In this document: piece after piece, positions 28,088 through 35,772 of the stretch
Numbering within the stretch: the stretch's first letter is position 1
Layout: each line of letters opens with the position of its first letter
Origin: a virus
Virus record (IMG/VR): IMGVR_UViG_3300025141_000310
Span: 1 to 37,021 of that record
Length of the DNA: 37,021 nucleotides
Direction: 5' to 3' (one strand)
The notes under the pieces: model-generated
The model's database searches: none
Seen by the model: the letters and a program-made list of their open reading frames with translations, nothing else
Told to the model about the DNA's origin: nothing
Translations under genes and position numbers: made by a program

Positions 28088-29014
28088 TTATGCACCGCTA
28101 ATAATCTCGCCGGCATTGCTGTTGATGATAATCTCATCCACGCAATTTCGGACACGCACCACGCTGGCCGGTGGCTGCTCGGTGCGATATGTCTCACTGA
28201 CGAACTGGCCGCCTCTAGCGTTGTAGGCGAGAGTTCGGCCAATGCCGCCATTGCTAAACGGTCCATTTGCAAGGCTGGCAACGTAGTAGCTTGTGGTGGG
28301 CCATACTTTAGAACGGCTGGCCGTTTGGCCTTTCACCGCGGTATTATATTGGCTTTTACAGATCACGACATCATCAACGCCGAGCACTCTGGCCACCTGA
28401 TCGGTTGCCCATGCCATTGTTCCCGATCCATTTATGAGGTTCCTCATGTCATCGGTCTGGAGCATTTCTTGATATAGACTCGCCTCAATAATGAGATGAA
28501 TTCCCTTAAAAATGCCGTTGGCGTTTATGCGCATAACTGCGTTATTTATGTCCAGAATCGGCGTTGCCGTGCTCGCGGCACTCATGGCCGCGGTGGCGGC
28601 CGTGCTGTTGAATCCTGAGCCGCTCAATGCGGTGGCAGTCCGTAGCTCGTGGCCCACCATTAGATCATCGGCAAGTTGATTTGCGGCAACTGTGGCGATG
28701 TCAAGCAGGGCGTCGGTCTGGGCGTTTGCGATGTCTAGATCATCTAGGCTATTCTCTACGCCATACTCGATGCACTCAAAACTTGCGCTCTCGTATTCCC
28801 CCGATGCGCTGGCAAAGTTGCTGCCGGGTGCGCGTGGTTTGCTGACGTCATTGTCAAACTGGTTTGACTTGATTAAAACATATTTACCCGTTTGAGAGTC
28901 AGACCCTTGGACCGGTAAAATGCGTGTGCCGACAAATTCCTGACGGTCAACCTCGTTGACGGCCTCATTAATTATCGGGTTAAAACTTGCTGATGCTGAT
29001 GAAAATACACTCAT
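28088..29014 (-). CDS. Major capsid protein
   Basis: The 308-residue protein begins MSVFSSASASFNPIINEAVN. It resembles HK97-fold capsid proteins of the type found after a decoration protein: an N-terminal arm, then GTRILPVQGSDSQTGKYVLI (start of the core), helical spine (ALLDIATVAANQLADDLMVG) and a beta C-terminal part (PPASVVRVRNCVDEIIINSN). Its place after protease/scaffold and decoration genes and before the strong terminator supports it. No Shine-Dalgarno sequence precedes the ATG, despite the high expression expected. Confidence 0.8.
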   Translation of the reverse strand: MSVFSSASASFNPIINEAVNEVDRQEFVGTRILPVQGSDSQTGKYVLIKSNQFDNDVSKPRAPGSNFASASGEYESASFECIEYGVENSLDDLDIANAQTDALLDIATVAANQLADDLMVGHELRTATALSGSGFNSTAATAAMSAASTATPILDINNAVMRINANGIFKGIHLIIEASLYQEMLQTDDMRNLINGSGTMAWATDQVARVLGVDDVVICKSQYNTAVKGQTASRSKVWPTTSYYVASLANGPFSNGGIGRTLAYNARGGQFVSETYRTEQPPASVVRVRNCVDEIIINSNAGEIISGA

Positions 29015-29023
29015 GATTTTTTA

Positions 29024-29404
29024 TTATGCTAAGAATGTTTGGTGAGGTATTAACTCGATGACGTCGCCATCGGTGGAAGATGCCTGAACGGCAACACCTA
29101 TTTTAGTATTTGACGAATCCGTGCCTATCTTGCCTGTTCCGTCCACATAGCACGTGTCTGCGACGGCGATTGTGTCACCTCCAGCCAGCACTTGAATGGT
29201 GCCGCCGGCGTTCAATAATTGGACGTTGCCCCATGCTGATGCGGCCACGTCCTCTGTTGTCACACCTATAATTTGCTCGGTGGCATTGTCGCCAGATGCG
29301 GCGATGGTGCCGCTTGAGTCTAGTGTGACTAGACTATATGCGGAGATAGCCACGGCAGTTGCTTGGAAGCTGCGGCCGCTGGCTTGATTTGTTGTTGATC
29401 CCAT
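29024..29404 (-). CDS. Capsid decoration protein
   Basis: The 126-residue protein starts MGSTTNQASGRSFQATAVAI. It is small, beta-rich and Gly/Thr-rich (AWGNVQLLNAGGTIQVLAGG; STDGDVIELIPHQTFLA), like DUF2190-type head decoration proteins encoded just before the capsid gene. The start at 29404 has AAAGAG about 8 bases upstream. An in-frame extension upstream would add 26 basic residues that overlap the scaffold gene and is rejected. It would bind the outside of the shell after expansion. Confidence 0.7.
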   Translation of the reverse strand: MGSTTNQASGRSFQATAVAISAYSLVTLDSSGTIAASGDNATEQIIGVTTEDVAASAWGNVQLLNAGGTIQVLAGGDTIAVADTCYVDGTGKIGTDSSNTKIGVAVQASSTDGDVIELIPHQTFLA

Positions 29405-29414
29405 TTTTTTCTCT

Positions 29415-30152
29415 TTAGTTTTGTTGGAATAATTCCGGGTTTTTCTTTGCCACCGCCAGAACAGCCGTCGAGCGGGTGTCACCGGGGTGGAGTTCTAAAT
29501 GCTTTTCGATGAGATGTTTTTTTGCGTCCTTGACGCTACCGAAAGCCGCGGCGGTTGGTTCCTTGATCGGGGCCGTGCCGGCGTGGAGTTTGGTGAGTTC
29601 ATCGACGCGGGCCCGCAGCTCGGCTATTTCGCCCATTTCCTCGGCTTCCTCTTTCCGGGTATCAGGCACGCCGGTCATGTCCATCACTTCACGTAATCGG
29701 TTTAGGGCGTTTTCCATGTGGCTGTAAACTTCCTCTACGGCAGCCCGCATTTTTTCCTGATATTCGTCCTCTGGCTCCTCCATTTCTTCCTCCTCTTCAG
29801 GCTCCTCGTCTTCAGGCTCCTCGTCTTCAGGCTTCTTTTCGGGGTCATCTTCCGCGAGCTTGTCGGCATCTTCTTTTTCCTCGTCATCAACAGGCTCCTC
29901 ATCGCCTTGTTCCTTTTCGGCAATTTCTTCCTCTTCCCCACGCTCCTCGTCTTTTTTGTCTTCCTCATCCTGCTCGGCAAGGGCCTTTTTCTTTTTGGCC
30001 TTTTTCTTTGCGGGTTCAGGTTCAGGTTCAGGCGCGGGCGGCGTGGGTGTCTTGAAGCGGTCGTCTGTCGCGTGACGGCTTGAGGCTGATTCGTTAGAGG
30101 CTCGCTCTAGCTCCATGGCGAGCGTTTCAAGTTCTAGGTTTCCTGTGTTCAT
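29415..30152 (-). CDS. Scaffold protein from an internal start in the protease gene
   Basis: The in-frame ATG at 30152 (MNTGNLELETLAMELERASN) would give a 245-residue protein made of a helical start, a Pro/Lys linker, a very acidic stretch (EEDKKDEERGEEEEIAEKEQ), a coiled coil (AAVEEVYSHMENALNRLREV) and a charged C-terminal end (HLIEKHLELHPGDTR). This is a normal scaffold composition. The 28-bp motif found before other late genes lies directly upstream (30155-30182), which is the strongest evidence that this start is used. Lambda C/Nu3 and Mu I/Z use the same nested arrangement. Confidence 0.65.
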   Translation of the reverse strand: MNTGNLELETLAMELERASNESASSRHATDDRFKTPTPPAPEPEPEPAKKKAKKKKALAEQDEEDKKDEERGEEEEIAEKEQGDEEPVDDEEKEDADKLAEDDPEKKPEDEEPEDEEPEEEEEMEEPEDEYQEKMRAAVEEVYSHMENALNRLREVMDMTGVPDTRKEEAEEMGEIAELRARVDELTKLHAGTAPIKEPTAAAFGSVKDAKKHLIEKHLELHPGDTRSTAVLAVAKKNPELFQQN

Positions 30153-31232
30153 ATCTCTATTAATAGGCTGGGTGTCAACCTTACTGAACAACGCGCCATT
30201 TGCGGCGGGTGTATCAACAAAATCGGCACTGGTTATTTTTAGGGGTCGCACGGTGGGAAGATCGAACCGGGCATTTTCTGGCGCATCTAGTCCCACCTCC
30301 ATGGTGCGCTCGGTGCCGTCAGACATTTCCCAGAATAGTTGACCCTCGAAAACGATTGAGACGCCAAAGGTTTCGGGCGCCACCTCGGCAATTTCGAAAA
30401 GCCGCTCGAATTTTTCGCGGTCGTATTTTTTGAAACTCTCTAAAGCCGTAAAGCGCGAGGCCCTTATGCGGTCCTTGTCGCGGTAGAAACCCGAAAAGTA
30501 ACCGGCCTCAGTGAGCAGCCGGTCGCCGCTGGCGCCCGCGTGGCTCAAGTAAGCCGGGATAGCCTTGCCGAGCATCAACGTGATTGATGACTCCAGAGTT
30601 TTTTGGCTGATCATCATTTGATGACCTTTTGCCTCGCCGGTGGTCAGGATTGAGATGCCCTCAATAACTCCGTTTTCCCGGTCAACTTTCGACGGGCTTT
30701 GCGCCTCTAGGCAAATGGTTTCAAAATTGGTTTCGTCCTCCCATCGGCGCCGAGGTATCCAGCCACGGGGGCCACCGTAATCAGGTGGGAGCCGTTTGGC
30801 GCGGGGTAGGCGCGGGGCGGCCGGTAGCCACGGCGCACGGGGTAGCCAGCGGGGCGCCAGTTCCTCCTCTTCAACGCCGGCCTTTTCCTTGGCAGCGTCG
30901 AGCAGTTTGCCGGCGGTGGCAAAAATTTCATCTTCCTCGGTCTGGGCGGCGCGGGTGCGAATGGCCCGCAAGCCGTTTAGTGAAACGCTGGCGAAATCGG
31001 CAGAGAAAGGGTATTTCCAGTGGGCTTTCGTGTCCGCCGGGAAGTCCTTGTCTTGGCCAAGATGGAAAGCGCCGTATTTGGCCCAGCCGTTCGCCTCAAT
31101 ATATTTATCTTGGGCGGCATTCGACGGGCCTTTCCATTTTCCAGACTCGGTGATTTTACCGGCCGCGATTAGCTTGGCCGCCTTGGTTGCGCCAGCTTTA
31201 TTGCGCGTCGTTGCAAGTTCCGTTGCTTCCAT
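29415..31232 (-). CDS. Prohead protease fused to scaffold
   Basis: The 605-residue protein starts MEATELATTRNKAGATKAAK. ATG 31232 is used because it overlaps the stop of the upstream small gene (TAATG); the frame extends further upstream only as overlap with portal. Residues 1-125 are a helical domain and 126-164 a Pro/Arg/Trp-rich linker. Residues about 170-350 look like an assemblin-type (S78-like) protease, with candidate His231 in AYLSHAG and Ser292 in ETFGVSIVFEG, ending SADFVDTPAANGALF. From residue 361 on it is identical to the nested scaffold. It would mature the prohead and remove the scaffold. Confidence 0.7.
   Translation of the reverse strand: MEATELATTRNKAGATKAAKLIAAGKITESGKWKGPSNAAQDKYIEANGWAKYGAFHLGQDKDFPADTKAHWKYPFSADFASVSLNGLRAIRTRAAQTEEDEIFATAGKLLDAAKEKAGVEEEELAPRWLPRAPWLPAAPRLPRAKRLPPDYGGPRGWIPRRRWEDETNFETICLEAQSPSKVDRENGVIEGISILTTGEAKGHQMMISQKTLESSITLMLGKAIPAYLSHAGASGDRLLTEAGYFSGFYRDKDRIRASRFTALESFKKYDREKFERLFEIAEVAPETFGVSIVFEGQLFWEMSDGTERTMEVGLDAPENARFDLPTVRPLKITSADFVDTPAANGALFSKVDTQPINRDMNTGNLELETLAMELERASNESASSRHATDDRFKTPTPPAPEPEPEPAKKKAKKKKALAEQDEEDKKDEERGEEEEIAEKEQGDEEPVDDEEKEDADKLAEDDPEKKPEDEEPEDEEPEEEEEMEEPEDEYQEKMRAAVEEVYSHMENALNRLREVMDMTGVPDTRKEEAEEMGEIAELRARVDELTKLHAGTAPIKEPTAAAFGSVKDAKKHLIEKHLELHPGDTRSTAVLAVAKKNPELFQQN
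30155..30182 (-). promoter_or_regulatory. 28-bp late boundary motif, copy 3 (inside the protease gene)
   Basis: This copy lies within the protease frame (it encodes KVDTQPINR) and ends two bases before the scaffold ATG. As it is kept inside coding sequence and lies exactly at the protease-scaffold border, it marks an internal start. Confidence 0.7.
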
Positions 31233-31387
31233 TATTTCCCTTTCGGCTTCGGTGTCTCTGGCGCCGCGCTGGGCTTTCCGTCCTTGGCTTTTTTGAGGCG
31301 CTCGGCATACCGTTGCTCTTCTGTTGTCAACTTGGCTTTTTTCTTTTCGCTTGGGTTTTCGATGTAGTCCCAGAATTTTTTTCTCAT
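31232..31387 (-). CDS. Small charged protein between portal and protease
   Basis: The 51-residue protein begins MRKKFWDYIENPSEKKKAKL and ends in a Pro/Lys tail (APETPKPKGK). Its ATG overlaps the portal stop (ATGA) and its TAA overlaps the protease ATG (TAATG), so it fits exactly between two genes and is very probably translated. It is helical and basic with no recognised family. A role in portal or prohead assembly is inferred from position only. Confidence 0.65.
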   Translation of the reverse strand: MRKKFWDYIENPSEKKKAKLTTEEQRYAERLKKAKDGKPSAAPETPKPKGK

Positions 31388-32871
31388 GGTTTGTTTTGGT
31401 TGGTTGTTTCTTCGGCTTCAGGTGCGGCGCCCGGTGACATTGCCAACAGCTCCGCAAAATTCGCGCTGGCGTTGGTTTGAATCTGATTGAATAGCTCGCG
31501 GTAATCGTCAACGCCGAATTCTTCGGCAACCTGTTTGGCGTCGGCGATGTTTTGCGCCTTGCGTCGCATAATGTTCAGGGCTGAATCGCCGAAACTGCTG
31601 GCCACGTCGTCAAGGCTCATGGCCCCAAGGGCCACATATTTCATGTCTGATTCGACCTGACTGCTGCGGTTGATCCAGCGAAAGCGCGGCGGCTGAAAGC
31701 GGACCTGAAAGGGGTCATCCACTTCAGGGGGCACCGAAAGTTCACCATCAGCCACCCATTTGCCCACGCGCCACCGATAGATTTTTTTCATCAATTCAAT
31801 GATGCAATTTTGCTCCTCTTCCACTTGGGCCTGATATTGCATGACGACGCCCTGCGAGGCGCTGAACGAACTGCCGCCGATGTCGCCCAGTAAAAATTCG
31901 TAAGGTATGCCGATCGCCGCGCCCACCTTGCGCAATTCAAAGGCAAGCCACTCAATGCCGTTGACATTCGGGCGCCCGTTGGCCGCAATCGTGGACACAT
32001 CCTCGCCCGGCTCTAGGTAGTGGAATGTTCCCGGCTCGAAATTCTCCAGCCGGCCCACGGTGTCCTGATCGCCGTCGGCCTCGCGGTTGGCCAGCTCGAA
32101 ATTGACGGCGCCCTCGCGCTTGATAACCGCTGACAATGATGCCGCGACCTTGGCGGCGATCATTTCAATTTCCTCGTATTCACTCACGTCCATGAGCGTA
32201 TTCACGCAAGGGGCGAGAGTAGGAACGCCGCGCCACTGGCTTGGGCGCTGGCGCTTCATGTACAAAGTAAAGTCAGCGGCCGGCACGTTGGTCACGTCGG
32301 TCAGCACGCCATTGACCCGGCGGCCGACCATGTATTCAAGGGGGCGCCCGTAGTCGTCAACAATCACGCCGTTTTTGTCGGGGTCATCCTCATTGAAACC
32401 CGTGATCCCCATGGGCGACCCAATGCGGCTACCCTCGAAAATTTGAAGCTGGCCGTTTGAGCCGTATAAAATCCCGATGTCACCAAAGAAAAGCGGCGCG
32501 TCAACGATTTCCTGTTGCACCGCCTTCATGTTCATCATGTGGGTGACTTCAGGCGCCTCGGCCCATGCGTGCCAAAGGTCGAGCAGTTGCTCGTTGAAAT
32601 CCTCGGCGGCCGTCGCCGGCTGGGGCACGATCCCAGACCCCACCACGTCAGTGCGTTTCAGCCGTGAAATGCTTTTTACAATGGGATTATTCCGCTTCAT
32701 GTTCAGCAAATTGCCGACCAGTTGGTCACGGTCATAGGGCGGCAGTTCGACGTTTTCGTCGCGGATAGGATGAAAGCCCTTTGCCTTTCTGTAGCGGTTA
32801 GACCGCACCGCGTCATACCCGAACAGGATACGCGCCGCCGTCTTGGCTCTATTCCAAATTTTCAATTCCAT
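31384..32871 (-). CDS. Portal protein (lambda family)
   Basis: The 495-residue protein begins MELKIWNRAKTAARILFGYD. It matches the lambda-type portal (Phage_portal_2) pattern: YRKAKGFHPIRDENVELPPY, NNPIVKSISRLKRTDVVGSG and LRKVGAAIGIPYEFLLGDIG followed by GSSFSASQGVV. It forms the dodecameric ring at the capsid vertex through which DNA is packed. Its start overlaps the end of the gpW-like gene by 10 bp and its stop overlaps the next small gene. Length is normal for the family. Confidence 0.9.
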   Translation of the reverse strand: MELKIWNRAKTAARILFGYDAVRSNRYRKAKGFHPIRDENVELPPYDRDQLVGNLLNMKRNNPIVKSISRLKRTDVVGSGIVPQPATAAEDFNEQLLDLWHAWAEAPEVTHMMNMKAVQQEIVDAPLFFGDIGILYGSNGQLQIFEGSRIGSPMGITGFNEDDPDKNGVIVDDYGRPLEYMVGRRVNGVLTDVTNVPAADFTLYMKRQRPSQWRGVPTLAPCVNTLMDVSEYEEIEMIAAKVAASLSAVIKREGAVNFELANREADGDQDTVGRLENFEPGTFHYLEPGEDVSTIAANGRPNVNGIEWLAFELRKVGAAIGIPYEFLLGDIGGSSFSASQGVVMQYQAQVEEEQNCIIELMKKIYRWRVGKWVADGELSVPPEVDDPFQVRFQPPRFRWINRSSQVESDMKYVALGAMSLDDVASSFGDSALNIMRRKAQNIADAKQVAEEFGVDDYRELFNQIQTNASANFAELLAMSPGAAPEAEETTNQNKP

Positions 32872-33101
32872 GACTCGAAATCTACGCGGTTTTTGCCATA
32901 GGCTTTGTAGGTGGTGGAGCGTGCCAAAATTTGCGTTTCAAGGGTTTGGATTTCCTTCCACAAGTCGGCCCGGTTGGCATAGGTAAAGGTGCGGTCACCC
33001 ATGCTATAGGACGCGGTTGCGTTGCTGCTTATATTGGTGTAGGCCGTGACTAAATTATCGCGCAGCGTAATTAGCGTGGCTTGGCTTGTACGTTCGGCCA
33101 T
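32862..33101 (-). CDS. gpW-like head-tail connector
   Basis: The 79-residue protein (MAERTSQATLITLRDNLVTA...) resembles lambda gpW: two helices around a short beta hairpin (GDRTFTYANRADLWKEIQTL). gpW plugs the portal and joins the head to the tail. The gene lies between terminase and portal as W does in lambda. The start at 33101 is chosen because the 28-bp motif ends immediately before it; an upstream start would translate the motif. Confidence 0.75.
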   Translation of the reverse strand: MAERTSQATLITLRDNLVTAYTNISSNATASYSMGDRTFTYANRADLWKEIQTLETQILARSTTYKAYGKNRVDFESWN

Positions 33102-33129
33102 CTCTATAAATGGGCCCGGTGTCAACCTT
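33102..33129 (-). promoter_or_regulatory. 28-bp late boundary motif, copy 4 (before gpW)
   Basis: On the minus strand: AAGGTTGACACC, then GGGCCC, then ATTTATAGAG, immediately before the ATG. It starts just after the stop of the upstream gene. The only Shine-Dalgarno-like sequence is the AAGG at its far end, too distant to act in the normal way. Confidence 0.7.
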
Positions 33130-33135
33130 TGGGGG

Positions 33136-33861
33136 TTATTTGACCAAAATACCGGGGTATTTTTTTGCCGTTTCCTGTGCGCTTTTGAAAACGCCTCGCC
33201 GGTTGTTTTGTTGAAAAAACTGGAGGCGGCCTTTGATTGCCCGCTTTATTGCACCCCGGCCCTTGGCGTGCTCGTTAAGGCAGCAATCAGCCCCGTTAAA
33301 AATCTCGATTGCGTATTTTGAGCCGGTGCCGCGGGGGGTGCCGTTTTCGGTGCTGTTGGATTTATACGACCCGGCCTGTGCGGCAATTGCTTTATTCATC
33401 GACCCGGCCGCCTTGAATTTTGAAAGTTGAGCACTTCTGATTCCCGCTTTTTTTGCACATAAATACCATGTCGCTTTGCCTGAAAAAATGCGGGCGACTG
33501 CCCGGTCCTCGTAAAATTTCATGCGAGCTTTGAGGCGGTCCCAAACCTTTTGCGGGTAATAATTTTTAGTGTAGTATTTTTTGCCGCCTTTTTCCAGCGG
33601 TATAAAGGGCACTAACTTTTCACTTTGCGGCGTTCTACCGCCAGCGCTGAGTTTTTTAGTTCGGGCCTTGATTTTGTATTTTTTCCTAATGTCTGCCGCC
33701 TTGGCGCGTTGTGTAAATCCAGCCGCGGCCGACAGAATTGAAACGGCCTCGCCCTTAATTAGTGTTTCCCAAGTGGTTTTGCGGCCCATCTTTCGTTTTA
33801 GGGCCAACAGGTAGGCGTCAAATTGAGCGGGAGAGACTGAGAGTTTTGGAGAAACGGGCAT
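33136..33861 (-). CDS. Unknown basic protein in the head module
   Basis: The 241-residue protein begins MPVSPKLSVSPAQFDAYLLA and is strongly basic (KKYKIKARTKKLSAGGRTPQ; QQNNRRGVFKSAQETAKKYP). The ATG at 33861 overlaps the TGA of the upstream small gene. It lies between terminase and gpW, where no homologue exists in lambda. DNA binding or a minor head role is possible; I do not recognise a domain. Codon use and start context look like the neighbours. Confidence 0.6.
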   Translation of the reverse strand: MPVSPKLSVSPAQFDAYLLALKRKMGRKTTWETLIKGEAVSILSAAAGFTQRAKAADIRKKYKIKARTKKLSAGGRTPQSEKLVPFIPLEKGGKKYYTKNYYPQKVWDRLKARMKFYEDRAVARIFSGKATWYLCAKKAGIRSAQLSKFKAAGSMNKAIAAQAGSYKSNSTENGTPRGTGSKYAIEIFNGADCCLNEHAKGRGAIKRAIKGRLQFFQQNNRRGVFKSAQETAKKYPGILVK

Positions 33862-33953
33862 CAATTAACCTTCAAAAGTTTATAGATCAGGAAACAGAAA
33901 AAACCCGCGGCGGTCAGGTCGAACCACAAAGCTAATTTTTTATTGGTGCCCAT
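33861..33953 (-). CDS. 30-residue single-pass membrane protein
   Basis: ATG at 33953 opens MGTNKKLALWFDLTAAGFFC followed by FLIYKLLKVN, a basic start, one hydrophobic helix and a basic end. The stop overlaps the ATG of the next gene (TGATG). The 28-bp motif overlaps its start, as it does for other real late genes. A membrane peptide between terminase and head genes is unusual; it could be a pinholin-like or host-membrane-targeting peptide. Confidence 0.55.
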   Translation of the reverse strand: MGTNKKLALWFDLTAAGFFCFLIYKLLKVN

Positions 33954-33979
33954 CTACTAAAGGGCCCGGTGTCTACCAA
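33952..33979 (-). promoter_or_regulatory. 28-bp late boundary motif, copy 5 (after terminase)
   Basis: This copy is the most diverged at its left side (minus strand TTGGTAGACACC then GGGCCC). The change creates TAG, the stop of the large terminase. Its right end merges with the ATG of the 30-residue membrane protein. Confidence 0.6.
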
Positions 33980-35772
33980 ATGGACGGTTTTTTTGCGCGG
34001 GGGTTTTTTTGCGCGGGTTTGGCCTTGTCGGTGTCGGCCAAGTCTTTGCCCTTTCTGATGACGGCGCCCCCAAGGCCAAACACGTGCGAAAGCGTCAAAA
34101 TGTAGGTTTCGCAATCCCAATAATGATCTTGTTTGTGGCCCTCGACAACCCATTCCCATTTGACTTTGCCCCTGCGGTCGGTGCGTTCGATGTGATTGGT
34201 CGAAAGCATTTGCCGAACATATTCGGCATCGGTGTCTTTGTAGGTGAACCAGTTCAGGTTAGTGCCGTTGCGCCGCTTCAAAAGTTCACCCTGCCACACG
34301 TCTTTATTTATATTCAGCAGATTGATGACCGCTTTTTTCACCTTGCCCTGCTTGACCGGGCTGAATGGATCAACGCCCGTCATTTTGTAGGGGTGGGGCA
34401 ATCGCTCCCAGCCTTTGGCCCCAAACCAGAACGGGCGCCGGGCGTGGATTTCCTCGTAGATTTCTTGGGTGCGGTATCCCGTGTCAATAATCCCGTAAGC
34501 GCATTCGTATGTTTGGGCAACGGCGGTCAGGTCATCAAAGGCCGGCGCGGTGCCGTGGTCAACTAACCAGCTTTTGCCGTCCCGGTCAAATCCACGGATG
34601 ACCCAGAAAAAAATCGAGCGTTGAACGTCCACCCCGATGATGCGGTAGTCGCCCTTGATCGTGCCGCGTTTATATTTTTGTTCCACGATCTTAAATTTTT
34701 CGGGGTCAATTGAGCCCTCGTCTGGGTTGTAGGGTTCGGCCAGCCACCCATTGACAAAGGCGCCCATTGCCCCCGGCGCCGCCTTGGCTTTCAGGTATTC
34801 AAGGGCCACCCGGCCGAATGTGATCACGGGCGAATATATGGAATTGAGATGATACGAATGGAAACCCAGCTCGCTGCTTGAACTGGTTGCCTCCCAATTT
34901 CCATCGCGCAACATTTTGGTTTTGTGCCCGTCCAGAATTTTGCCGCCGCACTTTTCGCAAACGTAAAACGCAGATTTTTGAACCACGCCAAGGTCAAATT
35001 CATTGGCCGCAAGATTGGCTTTTTTGTCCCACTTGATATTTAACTCGCCCTCGTCATCCTTGAGCCTGAATATCATCGGCTTCGAGCAATGGGGGCAGGG
35101 CATCATGTACCGGCGGCGGTCGCCCAGTTGGAATTCTTCCCAGATGCCGCCGTGGACCATCACCGGCGTGGAGCTTTGCAAAACCTTGTAATCATGCTTG
35201 CCCTTGATTCGGTCCATACATTCCCGGCGCGTCCGCTCGTCAATCACGTCAATTTCATCCAGCACCAAGACGCTGACCGGGTAGCTGCGCACGTTCGCCG
35301 CGGAGCCGGCGCCGACCAAATTCATGGTGCACCGCGCAAATTCCTGTTTGGTTAAGCTGAACCGGTCTTCGTCAATTGTCCCGTCCATGTATCGCGGGAG
35401 GTGTTTCAGCAGCGCTTTTGATTCCCGGCAGAATGGCTGCCAACGCTCCGAGCTGAACGCTTTGCACAAGGCCAGATTGGGAAACACCCAAAGAATTGCC
35501 CGCGGCTCGCGGTCGATCACGTGGCCGAGCATCACGTAAAAAGTGGTGGTCTTCGCGGTCTGCGATCCCCAGCAAAGCGAAACGCGTTTTACGTAGGGGT
35601 CGGCGACGGCCTCCAGAATTTCGTCAACATATGGATGTAACCGTGTCGAATAGGGGCCCGGCTGCTCGGTAATGCGTGGCGACAATTCCACATTGCTGGT
35701 GGCCCATTCGTGAACGGTTAAAACCTCAACGCCATCGAAAAACGCCCAGCCGTATAAATCCAGCGGTTTAAT
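33973..35772 (-). CDS. Terminase large subunit, GpA-like
   Basis: The protein is 599 residues if translation begins at ATT 35772. The N-terminal TVHEWATSNVELSPR then PGPYSTRLHPY is the conserved GpA start, and only part of it is included from the first GTG (35691), so an unusual start is likely. AAGG lies 6 bases before the ATT, which overlaps the small-subunit stop by one base. ATPase: GSQTAKTT (about 69-76, Walker A) and VLVLDEID (about 168-175, Walker B). A zinc ribbon (CPHC and CEKC) lies at about 226-275. The nuclease part has IIGVDVQ and YGIIDTGY. It packages DNA and cuts it at cos. Confidence 0.9.
   Translation of the reverse strand: MKPLDLYGWAFFDGVEVLTVHEWATSNVELSPRITEQPGPYSTRLHPYVDEILEAVADPYVKRVSLCWGSQTAKTTTFYVMLGHVIDREPRAILWVFPNLALCKAFSSERWQPFCRESKALLKHLPRYMDGTIDEDRFSLTKQEFARCTMNLVGAGSAANVRSYPVSVLVLDEIDVIDERTRRECMDRIKGKHDYKVLQSSTPVMVHGGIWEEFQLGDRRRYMMPCPHCSKPMIFRLKDDEGELNIKWDKKANLAANEFDLGVVQKSAFYVCEKCGGKILDGHKTKMLRDGNWEATSSSSELGFHSYHLNSIYSPVITFGRVALEYLKAKAAPGAMGAFVNGWLAEPYNPDEGSIDPEKFKIVEQKYKRGTIKGDYRIIGVDVQRSIFFWVIRGFDRDGKSWLVDHGTAPAFDDLTAVAQTYECAYGIIDTGYRTQEIYEEIHARRPFWFGAKGWERLPHPYKMTGVDPFSPVKQGKVKKAVINLLNINKDVWQGELLKRRNGTNLNWFTYKDTDAEYVRQMLSTNHIERTDRRGKVKWEWVVEGHKQDHYWDCETYILTLSHVFGLGGAVIRKGKDLADTDKAKPAQKNPRAKKPSIW

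Noticed and set aside
31233-31529. N-terminal extension of the protease gene
   Set aside because: The extension overlaps portal and a well-fitted 51-residue gene in other frames; ATG 31232 has the usual TAATG coupling.
16272-33979. 28-bp motif as an ordinary sigma-70 promoter
   Set aside because: TTGACA is present, but no -10-like hexamer lies 16-18 bases downstream in any copy.
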